A DNA stretch of 39,342 bases from Candidatus Sumerlaeota bacterium (GCA_017161705.1 JADFCW010000019.1:1-39342), one strand, 5' to 3'; shown: positions 24,670 through 32,845, counted from the first letter of the stretch. The notes: a model not told the origin generated them from the letters alone. Translations and numbers: made by a program.

Positions 24670-25758
24670 ATGAAACAGGATCATGGTAAAAATGTGTTCA
24701 TCGCAGCCATCGCGCTCATCGCAGCGCTCTGCTCCGGCGCGGCTCTCAGCGCCGGCGCGCCGACACCCAGCTTCTCGCTGGCCTGGAGCGAATACCCCTC
24801 CTGGAGCACGTTCGGCGTCGCCCATGAAATCCAGCTCATCAATGGAAAGAAAGGGGCGCTCGGGCCCATCGAAGAAAAATGGGGCGTGGACATCGAACTC
24901 AAGGAAGCCGAATACGACCCCTGCCTCGTAATGTATGGATCGGGCAAGTGCGACGCCGCCTGCATCACCAATATGGACGCGCTCAATCCCAGTCTGACGC
25001 GCCCGTCGGTGGCCATTCTGCCCAATTCGACCAGTTTCGGCGCGGATGCCCTGATCGTGACCAAAGATATTACGGACATCAAGCAGCTGCGGGGCAAAAA
25101 GGTCTATGGACTGGCCAAGACCGTCTCCGAGTATTGCTTCGTCCGCAACCTCGAACTGCTGGGTGAAAATGAAAAGGACTACGTGTTCACCAACATGGAC
25201 CCCGCTGCGGCCGCTCTCGCTATGCAGCAAAAACAGCGCGGCTTCGACGCCATCATCGTGTGGAACCCCTTCGTGCTCGAAACCCTCAACCGCCGCAAGG
25301 ATGTGCACGTGCTCTTCGACTCGACCAGCATCCCCGGCGAGATTATTGACATGGTGGTCGTGGCCCAGGCTTCGCTCGACCAGCCGGGCGGCAAAGCCTT
25401 CGCTCTCGCCGTCATTGACACCTACTACGCGATCAACCGGCGGCTGGCCGATCCGAAAACCGCCGATGAAACGCTGATCGCCCTCGGCGAGAAATTCTCG
25501 CACCTCGACCTGCCGTCCATGCGCAAGGTTGTCCGGCAGACCCGCTTCTACAGCACGCCGGAAGAAGGCCTCAAGATCCTGACCAGTCCGTCCACGCAGG
25601 AGATCATGAAGAAGGTCAGCGCCTTCTGCGTCAGCCATGAGATCGTGCCCAAGGCGCCGACCATTGGATTCGGCGACAAAGCCGCCGCACCCAATGCCGC
25701 CTTCCGGCTCGACCCGACCTATATCGAGGAATATCTCAAGCAGGAGAAATCCAAGTAA
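24670..25758 (+). CDS. ABC transporter periplasmic solute-binding protein (NMT1/SsuA type)
   Basis: A 362-residue soluble binding protein with a signal peptide (FIAAIALIAALCSGAALSAG). It has the two-lobe fold of the nitrate/sulfonate/taurine class: FSLAWSEYPSWS at the first strand, KQLRGKKVYGLAKTVSEY across the hinge, and DAIIVWNPFVLETL in the second lobe. AAGGAG precedes the ATG. Unlike the two earlier binding folds of this operon it has no OmpA domain, so it is probably the mobile ligand carrier for the permease encoded 5 bases downstream. The ligand is not determinable from sequence. Confidence 0.87.
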   Translation: MKQDHGKNVFIAAIALIAALCSGAALSAGAPTPSFSLAWSEYPSWSTFGVAHEIQLINGKKGALGPIEEKWGVDIELKEAEYDPCLVMYGSGKCDAACITNMDALNPSLTRPSVAILPNSTSFGADALIVTKDITDIKQLRGKKVYGLAKTVSEYCFVRNLELLGENEKDYVFTNMDPAAAALAMQQKQRGFDAIIVWNPFVLETLNRRKDVHVLFDSTSIPGEIIDMVVVAQASLDQPGGKAFALAVIDTYYAINRRLADPKTADETLIALGEKFSHLDLPSMRKVVRQTRFYSTPEEGLKILTSPSTQEIMKKVSAFCVSHEIVPKAPTIGFGDKAAAPNAAFRLDPTYIEEYLKQEKSK

Positions 25759-25762
25759 GCCG

Positions 25763-26569
25763 ATGATTCGCAAGCCCATTCCTGCCCGCTGGTCGCTGGC
25801 TCTCGGAGTCCTGTCGGTTCTCGTTCTTCTCGCCGTCTATACGGGCCTTTCCCTCTGGCAGCATCATCGCAATCCCGAGGATACGACGATTCCGACGTGG
25901 AGCCAGCTGGCGGTCGGTGTGAAACAAATCCTCGAGCCCAGTGCGCGCGACGGCCAGCGGTGGCTCGTCGCCGACGGCAAGGCCACGCTGATCCGGCTGT
26001 TCCTCGGCCTGCTGTGCGGCATCGCCGGCGGCATTGTTCTGGGCCTTTTGATGGGCTGCTATCCGATCATCGAGGCCTTGCTGGTTCCCCCGCTCTCGCT
26101 TCTGGCCAAGGAACCGCCGACCGCCATGCTGGCCGTGTTTTTCGTGCTCGTCGGAACCGACACCGAGATGTATGTGGCCATGATCGCCTTCGGGATCCTG
26201 CCAACGCTGAGCCAAACCGTGTATCTGGGGGTTCGGGATGTGCCGGCCGAACTCCTTGACAAAGCCAGCACGCTCGGCGCTTCGCAAATCGAGATCATCT
26301 GGAGCATCATTGCGCGCGCGATCTTTCCCAAGATCATTGACGTTGTCCGGCTGTCCATCGGCCCCGCCATGGTGTATCTGATTGCCGCGGAAATGGTCTG
26401 CGGCGACGTGGGGTTCGGCTACCGCATCCGGCTCCAGTCGCGGCTGTTGAACATGAACGTGGTGTATCCGTATCTGGCCGTTCTGGCAGCCTTTGGTTTC
26501 ACCCTGGACTCTGCACTGCGGCTCCTGCAGCGCTACTGCTGCCCGTGGTATGTATCGGGCGAAAAGTGA
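25763..26569 (+). CDS. SsuC/TauC-type ABC transporter permease
   Basis: A 268-residue inner-membrane permease with about six helices. The first runs through LGVLSVLVLLAVYTGLSLW. The EAA-loop that docks on the ATPase is visible as LLDKASTLGASQIEIIWSII. Family context is the BPD_transp_1 group for sulfonate, taurine and nitrate importers. The ATG at 25763 comes just after the binding-protein stop, so a longer upstream form is rejected. The ribosome site is weak, which fits coupling to the preceding gene. Confidence 0.88.
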   Translation: MIRKPIPARWSLALGVLSVLVLLAVYTGLSLWQHHRNPEDTTIPTWSQLAVGVKQILEPSARDGQRWLVADGKATLIRLFLGLLCGIAGGIVLGLLMGCYPIIEALLVPPLSLLAKEPPTAMLAVFFVLVGTDTEMYVAMIAFGILPTLSQTVYLGVRDVPAELLDKASTLGASQIEIIWSIIARAIFPKIIDVVRLSIGPAMVYLIAAEMVCGDVGFGYRIRLQSRLLNMNVVYPYLAVLAAFGFTLDSALRLLQRYCCPWYVSGEK

Positions 26570-26600
26570 TTATTGGCCTGGAGAACAGTTCGCTTTGCCC

Positions 26601-27608
26601 ATGCCGTCCGTCTCATCTCTGTCTTCTGATCCTTCGGCCGCCCCGGCTTCCGCACCCGAACTGGACATCGTTCTGGAGTGCCGGGACATTCATCATGGGT
26701 TCGGCAACAAAAGCGTTCTGTATGACATCAACCTGCGGATTGTCCGCGGCGAGATTGTGGGTCTGGTCGGACCCAGCGGGTGCGGCAAGTCCACGCTTCT
26801 GCGCGCCATAGTCGGCACTCATCCTCCGCGAGAAGGCGCCGTGCTCGTAAGGGCTGCCGGCCAAACCTCGCCCTACGCTGTGGAAGGCCCGGGGCCGGAC
26901 CGCGGGATCGTTTATCAGCGCTACGCGCTGTTCCCGTTTCTCACAGCCCTGGAAAACGTGGCTCTTGGACCCCTGCTCCATCAGACCTCGATCCCCTTCC
27001 GGCTGCTCCGCTTCCCGTCGTGGCGGCGGTTGCGCAAGCGCCACCTGGAGGAAGCGGCGGCCTTGCTGGCCAAACTGAAGCTGGGCGACGCGATGCACCA
27101 ATACCCGCATCAGATGTCGGGCGGCATGTGTCAGCGCGTGGCGATCGCTCAGGCGCTGATCATGAAACCGGAGATTCTCCTGCTGGACGAGCCTTTCGGC
27201 GCGCTCGACGAGGCCACGCGCGAGGAGCTGCAGCGCACGCTCCTGACGCTGTATCAAGAGAATTGCGCAGCCAAGGCCGCCGGCCTGCCCCCGCCCGCCG
27301 GCACGATCATCATCGTGACGCACGAGTTGAGCGAGGCCCTGTATGTCGGCGACCGCGTCGTGGGTCTTTCGCCCTATTGGGACTGGAAGGCGGAGGGATT
27401 TGCGTCCTGTCCGGGCGCAGCCATTGTCTATGACAAAGTGGCGCCGGTTTATCGGCCCGACCAGGAAAAGGACTATGATTCGTTCGTTCGGCAGCGCGAA
27501 GAGATTCGCCGCGTGGTGTTCGACTCGACCTATTTCCCGCCGCGCACCGAAAACCTCACGTTTTGGCACGATGTCCGCAACGGCAGAGGGGAAGGCGTTC
27601 TAAAATGA
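26601..27608 (+). CDS. SsuB/TauB-type ABC transporter ATPase
   Basis: A 335-residue cytoplasmic ATPase that would drive the permease. Walker A GPSGCGKST (Lys63), Q-loop Gln106, signature MSGGM (172-176), Walker B LLLDEP (Asp196, Glu197) and the switch His241 are all intact. The C-terminal 85 residues are longer than in SsuB, are rich in aromatic residues and contain EKDYDSFVRQREEIRRVVFD; this extra piece may contact the AAA+ protein encoded next, with which the gene overlaps (ATGA). The first ATG at 26601 is chosen; a TTG two codons earlier is closer to GGAGA. Histidine, Q-loop and Walker residues predict normal hydrolysis. Confidence 0.9.
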   Translation: MPSVSSLSSDPSAAPASAPELDIVLECRDIHHGFGNKSVLYDINLRIVRGEIVGLVGPSGCGKSTLLRAIVGTHPPREGAVLVRAAGQTSPYAVEGPGPDRGIVYQRYALFPFLTALENVALGPLLHQTSIPFRLLRFPSWRRLRKRHLEEAAALLAKLKLGDAMHQYPHQMSGGMCQRVAIAQALIMKPEILLLDEPFGALDEATREELQRTLLTLYQENCAAKAAGLPPPAGTIIIVTHELSEALYVGDRVVGLSPYWDWKAEGFASCPGAAIVYDKVAPVYRPDQEKDYDSFVRQREEIRRVVFDSTYFPPRTENLTFWHDVRNGRGEGVLK

Positions 27609-29428
27609 ATCTGGTTGATTATCCTTTTCTGCGCTCCGCCGGACGCATTCTCAACGCCGGCCAGGCTCGCACGCTGGTGCTTTCGGGCAACATCCATGAT
27701 CTGTTCGCCCTGCCCGGAGAGAACGGCGCCGTCGAATATGTTCCGCTGATCAACCTCCTGACCGCCCACTGGAATGTACCCGATCATATTCTGGTGGTCT
27801 ATGAGCTCAACGGGCCGATCCGCTTCCTCCGGTCCGGCGACCGCGACAAGGTCCGCGACGCCTGGCTGAAGTGGCGAACCGGCCTCGACAGCAATCAGTT
27901 GGCGGTCGAGGTCATGCTGTCGTCCGGCAAAGTGCAGGCGGAGCTCGAACAAATGCGTAAGACGTTCGACGCCAACCTCAGCGACGCCGTCGGCAATCCC
28001 ACCATGGCGCTCGAACTGTTGCGGCAACTGTGCCTGTGCTCGCGCAGCACGCTCAGCGGCCAGCCGATCCTCCGCGAGGACCTGATTGTCATCATCGAAG
28101 GCGCCGATCTGCTGATCCCGGAAGGCGAAATCACCCATCTGTCCGATGCTGACCGCCACCGGATCACCATCTCCCAGGATTGGTTCTCCGATCCGGGGTT
28201 TATGAACGGCGGCGATTGCGTGACGCTTCTGGCGGAATCGCGCAGTCTGATCAACCGGCGCGTCGCCCGGCTGCCCCAGATCATCGAAGTCGCCATTCCC
28301 TCGCCCGACGCCGCCCAGCGCGAGCAGTTTATCCTTTGGTTCAACGCGCGCCAGCCGCCCGACCGCAAACTGCGCCTATGGGGCTCGGTCGAGGAACTGG
28401 CCAAACTCACAGCCGGTCTGTCCATTCATGCGCTCATGCAACTGCTCAAAGGCGCCTGCCACGAAGGACGGACGCTCAGCCCGCAGGACATCGTGGCCAA
28501 AGTTGAGGAATACATCCAGAGCCAGTTGGGCGAGGACATCGTCGAGTTCAAAAAACCGACCCACACGCTCGATGCGGTGGTGGGATTCAGCAAGCTGAAG
28601 CAGTTTATCCGCACGGAGCTGATCCCACGATTTCGGGCCGCAGGCCCCGAAGCGCTCCCCGGAGCGGCGGTCTGCGGTCCCATCGGCAGCGGCAAAACAT
28701 TCATCTTCGAAGCCATGGCCAGCGAACTGGATATCGTCGTTCTGACACTCAAGAACATCCGCAGCAAATGGTTCGGCGAAACCGATGTCATCTTCGAGCG
28801 CCTGCGCCGCGTGCTCGACGCCCTCGCAAAGGTCATGATCTTTGTGGATGAAGCCGATACGCAATTCGGCGGCGTAGGGGCCGACACGCACGAAACCGAG
28901 CGCCGCCTGACCGGAAAAATTCAGGCGATGATGTCCGACCCGCAGTTGCGCGGCCGTGTGATCTGGCTCCTGATGACTGCGCGCATTCATTTGCTGTCGC
29001 CCGACATCCGGCGGCCCGGCCGCGTCGGCGATCTGATCATTCCCGTGCTGGACCCCGAAGGCGCCGACCACGAGGCGTTTTTGCGCTGGACCCTGGAAAA
29101 AGTCATGGACCGCGAGCCGGCGCCGGAGGAGTTGGAGAGATTGAACCGCGCAACGGAAGGTTACTCGGCGGCCAGCTTCGCCTCGCTGCGCTCCGAGCTT
29201 CGCGCCAAAGCCGCCGTCAAGGGTGCCCCGCTGGAGTTCGCCGAAGTCGCCGCCGTCTTTGACGACCACATCGCCCCCGCAATCACCGATACGCGCCGCT
29301 ATCAGACGCTCCAAGCGCTGGTCAATTGCACGCGCCGCAGTCTTTTGCCCGATCCAGCAGCCGGCCCGAACGAACGCCGAGCGTGGGAAGCGGAAATCCG
29401 CGCGCTCGAGGCGAGAGGTGTTCGCTGA
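27605..29428 (+). CDS. AAA+ ATPase with a degenerate N-terminal AAA module
   Basis: A 607-residue cytosolic protein. The C-terminal half is an active AAA+ module: Walker A GPIGSGKTF (Lys364), Walker B MIFVDEAD (Asp415, Glu416), sensor 1 near LLMTARIHLL and arginine fingers in SPDIRRPGRVGD. The N-terminal half looks like a second AAA module that has lost Walker A. It keeps TLVLSGNIHDLF, the Walker-B-like VIIEGADLL and a sensor-like LLAESRSLINRRVARLPQII. Such paired modules occur in ring ATPases that remodel proteins. The ATG overlaps the preceding ATPase stop. Being last in an operon with a PspA-like protein, it may act on that assembly as Vps4 does on ESCRT-III; that is inference. Confidence 0.85.
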   Translation: MNLVDYPFLRSAGRILNAGQARTLVLSGNIHDLFALPGENGAVEYVPLINLLTAHWNVPDHILVVYELNGPIRFLRSGDRDKVRDAWLKWRTGLDSNQLAVEVMLSSGKVQAELEQMRKTFDANLSDAVGNPTMALELLRQLCLCSRSTLSGQPILREDLIVIIEGADLLIPEGEITHLSDADRHRITISQDWFSDPGFMNGGDCVTLLAESRSLINRRVARLPQIIEVAIPSPDAAQREQFILWFNARQPPDRKLRLWGSVEELAKLTAGLSIHALMQLLKGACHEGRTLSPQDIVAKVEEYIQSQLGEDIVEFKKPTHTLDAVVGFSKLKQFIRTELIPRFRAAGPEALPGAAVCGPIGSGKTFIFEAMASELDIVVLTLKNIRSKWFGETDVIFERLRRVLDALAKVMIFVDEADTQFGGVGADTHETERRLTGKIQAMMSDPQLRGRVIWLLMTARIHLLSPDIRRPGRVGDLIIPVLDPEGADHEAFLRWTLEKVMDREPAPEELERLNRATEGYSAASFASLRSELRAKAAVKGAPLEFAEVAAVFDDHIAPAITDTRRYQTLQALVNCTRRSLLPDPAAGPNERRAWEAEIRALEARGVR

Positions 29429-29480
29429 GTGCGAACGACGCGCGGCCATCCTATCGTTTAGGAAACCATCGGAGTCCGAG

Positions 29481-29762
29481 ATGATCCGGTTGCGTCGTAT
29501 CGGCGTTGTTCTTCTGTCCGGAGCCCTTGCGGCCGGGGCCGTCCTGCTTGTTCCCGTCTTCTGCTGACTGACGCCGGCTGTCCTGCTTGTCGCAGGAATT
29601 CGCATCGCGCAAATCGGCGCGTGGGGACTGGCGGGAGGACTGGCGCTCATCGTCGGCGCGGTGGTCTGGAAAATCTGGGCCACCCGCCTTGTCGGGCGAA
29701 TTGCCCGCCGCATCAAGCGATCGCGGGAAAGAGATTCTCTTGCCGACACCAACGGACGCTGA
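29481..29762 (+). pseudogene. Small two-helix membrane ORF interrupted by an in-frame UGA
   Basis: An ATG at 29481, with CGGAG 8 bases before it, opens a frame encoding a basic start and a hydrophobic helix (LLSGALAAGAVLLVPVFC). It stops at TGA 29565-29567. The same frame continues for 64 more codons and reads as a second helix (GLAGGLALIVGAVVWKIWA) and a basic amphipathic tail, ending at TGA 29760-29762. The parts together would make a 92-residue membrane protein. A nonsense mutation, two separate minigenes or UGA recoding would all fit. A CCTGC/GCAGG stem with a 5-base loop begins about 15 bases past the UGA. Confidence 0.35.
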
Positions 29763-29979
29763 GTCCAATGGCGCCGTCCCGCTCAAACGCCACATCTTGC
29801 TGCTCTCGCCGCGCGTCGGATCGCCCATGAAGCATGTCCGGTTCGCCCGCGCGCGCGACGTCCATACCCGCGCCTTCACGACCGAGTCTTCTCCGAACAA
29901 CCCGATCCGCATCTCCTGAAGCGAGCGATCCCCTTCCAACGGTCTTTGTTCCATCGCCTTGTGATCCTGATTATGTCTT
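29763..29979. other. Non-coding gap between convergent genes
   Basis: No gene, repeat or terminator is supported in this stretch. Open frames exist on both strands, as expected from the high GC content, but none has a ribosome site or a recognisable product. Confidence 0.4.
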
Positions 29980-31338
29980 CTAGGCCTGCGGGAACACTTC
30001 GCGAATGGCCTGGATGATTCGCGCCACATCCTCGTCCGAATATTTCGGTCCCATGCGAATCTGCACAAACCGGTCGAAAATGTCCAAAGTCTGGCGGCAG
30101 GTTTCCCGCCCGTACCGAATCGCACGCCCTTCGGACGAAGCGAACGACGGCCAGTTGGGATGCCGCGTCTGCTTGTTGACCACCGACGGCTCGGTCGGCA
30201 GGAGGACCGAACCCGACAGGGTGCTTGCCGGCACGCCCCGTTCGCGCAAGCCCGCAATGCAGCGATCGCGCCCCGCCCGGCCGTCCATCTCCAGATACAG
30301 CGCATAGCCCAAATCGCCTTCGGGATCGGGCTGGTTGCGAAAGCGAATGTTCGGCAAGTCTTTGACGCCGTCGAGAACAGCGAGGAAAACGCGCCGGAGG
30401 TCCGCCTTGATGCGGTCGAGCTTAGCCAGCTGCGCCAGTAGCACCGCGCCGGTGAATTCGTTCATCCGAAAGTTTTCGCCGGCGAACATTTCCACCCGGC
30501 TTTGCCCGGTGCGGTCGGCAAATACCCGGCTAAAACTCCCCATGTTGTGAAACCGCACCGCGCGCTCATAGATTACCGGATCGTGGGTGACCAGCGCGCC
30601 GCCCTCGCCGGAACTGATCATTTTGTTGAGCTGAAAACTGTAAATCCCCACATCGCCGAGCGAGCCAAGTTTCTTTCCGCGATACGTCCCGCCGACCGCC
30701 TGCGCCGCATCCTCGATGACCGCAATCTTTCGCTCTCGCGCAATCCGCAAGATCGCATCCATGTCGCATGGCCCGCCGAGCAAATGCACTGCGATCACCG
30801 CCCGCGTGCGCGGCGTGATCCGCCGCTCGAAGTCCGCCGGATCTAGACACAGCGACCGGTCAATGTCCGCAAACACCGGCAGCGCCCCCGCGTGCACCAC
30901 GCACGTATAGTCCGACCACCACGTGTAGGCCGGCACGATCACCTCGTCGCCCGGACCGATTCCCAAACCGGCCACCGCGCAATCGAGCGCGGCCGTGCCC
31001 GAAGTCACCGCGAGCGCATATTGGGCGCCTATGTATTTGGCGAACTCGTCCTCGAAGGTTTTCACCTTTTGCGGCGCCCGCGGTCCCCAAAAACGAAACG
31101 GCGAGCCGCTTTCGACCACATCGCGAAGGCCTGCGATTTCTGCATCGTCATAGAACTGCGATGCAAAGTAGCCCGGATCAATTCGCCCGCTGGTCCCCGC
31201 CGACGCCCTGCCCTCGGAGAGCGCGGACGTTGTCGCCAAAGCCGCCGCGCCCGTGGAAAACCGCACACTCTGCCGCAAGAATGCCCGCCGGGATACCGCC
31301 CCGCATTTCTTCCGTTGTCTTGCCTTTGCGTCGCGCAT
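29980..31338 (-). CDS. Tat-exported DegT/DnrJ/EryC1/StrS-family PLP enzyme
   Basis: A 452-residue fold-type I PLP enzyme of the sugar aminotransferase family. A twin-arginine signal is present (SRRAFLRQSVRFSTGAAA, residues 16-33). TSGTAAL (112-118) binds the phosphate, Asp210 in VIEDAAQA pairs with the pyridine nitrogen, and Lys239 in YSFQLNKMISSGEGG is the internal aldimine lysine. All key residues are kept, so it should be active or at least PLP-bound. Export by Tat fits a protein that folds with its cofactor. Typical family members work on nucleotide sugars in the cytosol, so an exported version implies another amino or keto sugar donor, or a structural role. AAGGAGG stands 6 bases before the ATG. 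Confidence 0.92.
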   Translation of the reverse strand: MRDAKARQRKKCGAVSRRAFLRQSVRFSTGAAALATTSALSEGRASAGTSGRIDPGYFASQFYDDAEIAGLRDVVESGSPFRFWGPRAPQKVKTFEDEFAKYIGAQYALAVTSGTAALDCAVAGLGIGPGDEVIVPAYTWWSDYTCVVHAGALPVFADIDRSLCLDPADFERRITPRTRAVIAVHLLGGPCDMDAILRIARERKIAVIEDAAQAVGGTYRGKKLGSLGDVGIYSFQLNKMISSGEGGALVTHDPVIYERAVRFHNMGSFSRVFADRTGQSRVEMFAGENFRMNEFTGAVLLAQLAKLDRIKADLRRVFLAVLDGVKDLPNIRFRNQPDPEGDLGYALYLEMDGRAGRDRCIAGLRERGVPASTLSGSVLLPTEPSVVNKQTRHPNWPSFASSEGRAIRYGRETCRQTLDIFDRFVQIRMGPKYSDEDVARIIQAIREVFPQA

Positions 31339-31454
31339 GGCTGGCCTCCTTACCCCACCTCCCGTCCCAATGTTTCTCTTCCGACTTCCGCTGCCCGATG
31401 GAAAACCAGATCGCCCCGTGAATCAATCTTTTTGTGCGAAACAGGAATATCTTT

Positions 31455-31482
31455 TTTACTTGCGGCGGCATCGCCCTATTAC
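31455..31482 (+). promoter_or_regulatory. Possible promoter for the cysteine-rich protein gene
   Basis: TTTACT at 31455-31460 and TATTAC at 31477-31482 are separated by 16 bases, 51 bases before the start codon, in a locally AT-rich stretch. The match is moderate only. Confidence 0.3.
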
Positions 31483-31533
31483 ATAAACTCCGGCCGCTGG
31501 TTCTTGAAGATTTTGCCAGGAGGAAACTGCGCA

Positions 31534-31923
31534 ATGAATAAAAAGGTACTGCTTGCTGCGGGATGCATTGTTCTTCTTCTGGGCGCCGGACTCTGGGCGC
31601 TCAATTCCCCTTCCGGACAGGGCGAGCCCTCCACGCAGATCGAAACGATCGGCTGCCCCGCCGCAGCTCAATGCAGTTTGGCTAGAGCTGCTTCGGCTTG
31701 CGGACCGGCCTGCGCTGACTGCCCGTGTGAAAATTGCAAATGCGTGAAATGCTGCGGCGATTACGGCACCTGTGAGAACTGCCCCTGCGGCGGCTGCGAG
31801 AGATCGGGCCCGGCTTGTTGGGAAAAACCCGTCTCTGGCTGCTCTAAGAATCTGGCGGTAGCCGGCTGCGGAGGCGGCTGCAGGCAAATATCCGTTCCCG
31901 CCTCCTGCCCCATGGCAAGATAA
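31534..31923 (+). CDS. Small secreted or membrane-tethered cysteine-rich protein
   Basis: A 129-residue protein. The N-terminus is a hydrophobic signal or anchor (KKVLLAAGCIVLLLGAGLWA). The mature part has 19 cysteines in about 100 residues, with a dense centre CADCPCENCKCVKCC and CENCPCGGC made of CxC and CxxC pairs. AGGAGG lies 10 bases before the ATG. I recognise no family. The spacing resembles metallothionein-like or zinc/iron-sulfur-binding clusters, or a heavily disulfide-bonded envelope protein. The LAAGC near residue 10 is only a poor lipobox because strong hydrophobicity continues after it. It stands alone, divergent from the DegT-family gene. Confidence 0.75.
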   Translation: MNKKVLLAAGCIVLLLGAGLWALNSPSGQGEPSTQIETIGCPAAAQCSLARAASACGPACADCPCENCKCVKCCGDYGTCENCPCGGCERSGPACWEKPVSGCSKNLAVAGCGGGCRQISVPASCPMAR

Positions 31924-31978
31924 TTTACTGGTCGTTGGCGCTAGGCATTCAGGCCTTCCCGCCCAACGCGCGCGGATT

Positions 31979-32845
31979 TCATTTTACGGACGCATCCTCT
32001 TTTAGTCCCAGCTGCTGATAGAGCCCGCGCCGTCCTTTCTTGTCCCCGTCCAAAACGCCCTGTGCATACTTCGCCACGTCGGCAGCCACGGCCCGCGGCA
32101 CCACAATCACGCCGTCGCCATCGGCCACAATCACATCGCCCGGCACCACCAGCACGCCGCCGACCACCACCGGCCGGTTGACCGACTCGATCACATTCCG
32201 TCCGGGGCGAATTCCGCGTCCCACCTTGCGGAAATAGAGCGGGATTTTTTCTGTGATGATTTCATCCGTGTCGCGCGCGGTCGCATCCGTGACCACTCCC
32301 ACACAGCCGCGCAATTTCCAGCCCATGATGTTGTTCGAGCCAATCGAGCCGACGTCGGCGTTCGGTGCCTCGTCTATGACCAACACCGACCCTTTCCGCA
32401 GCAGCGGGGCAAATGGCTCCGGTGTCTCCTTCGCATAAGTCTCCTTCACCCACTTGTCATATTCGGCCACGGGCATTTTTCCGGCCGCGCCTTTCTGCGT
32501 TGGGACATAACGCGCCGTCACCGCCACACCGATGATGCGGTGGGTGAAATTCTCGGTGTCGCGCCACAAGGGCCTGATTTCCGGGTCCATGTTGCCGACG
32601 TTCTGCAACCCCACCGCGTCCATGCCATCGCAGACATCGGCCACGCGCAAATTCTTGAACATCTCGATCAGCTTCAAGTCTTCCTCTTCCGAATAGATTG
32701 GGGTTGGCAGGAAGTTTTTCCCTGCCCGCAGCGCTTCGACGTCCTCAGTCTTGCTTTTCTTTTCCGCCGCACCGCACCACGCGGTACTCGCGCACAACAA
32801 GCCGGTCAAAACGACTCCTGTTGCAAGGTGTTTCGTGATTTTCAT
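31979..32845 (-). CDS. Exported RraA-like protein (HMG/CHA aldolase fold)
   Basis: A 288-residue member of the RraA / 4-hydroxy-4-methyl-2-oxoglutarate aldolase family. Residues 1-26 are a Sec signal peptide (VVLTGLLCASTAWCGA). The core has NNIMGWKLRGCVGVVTDATARD, in which Arg191 and Asp192 match the substrate- and metal-binding pair of the aldolases. VVVPGDVIVADGDGVIVVP matches the conserved C-terminal barrel. Canonical RraA (about 160 residues) inhibits RNase E in the cytosol; this longer exported form with the catalytic pair is more likely an aldolase or decarboxylase. GGAGG and AAAGGG precede the ATG at 32845. It lies downstream of the malectin gene on the same strand, with a 158-base gap. 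Confidence 0.85.
   Translation of the reverse strand: MKITKHLATGVVLTGLLCASTAWCGAAEKKSKTEDVEALRAGKNFLPTPIYSEEEDLKLIEMFKNLRVADVCDGMDAVGLQNVGNMDPEIRPLWRDTENFTHRIIGVAVTARYVPTQKGAAGKMPVAEYDKWVKETYAKETPEPFAPLLRKGSVLVIDEAPNADVGSIGSNNIMGWKLRGCVGVVTDATARDTDEIITEKIPLYFRKVGRGIRPGRNVIESVNRPVVVGGVLVVPGDVIVADGDGVIVVPRAVAADVAKYAQGVLDGDKKGRRGLYQQLGLKEDASVK

Noticed and set aside
29481-29762. Alternative genetic code (UGA read as Gly or Trp) as a general explanation
   Set aside because: Many clear genes in the window end with UGA at the expected length, including the ATGA overlaps in the operon.
29451-30305. Minus-strand 284-residue ORF overlapping the PLP enzyme gene
   Set aside because: It overlaps the clear DegT-family gene in another frame, and its translation is Arg/Ser-rich shadow sequence.
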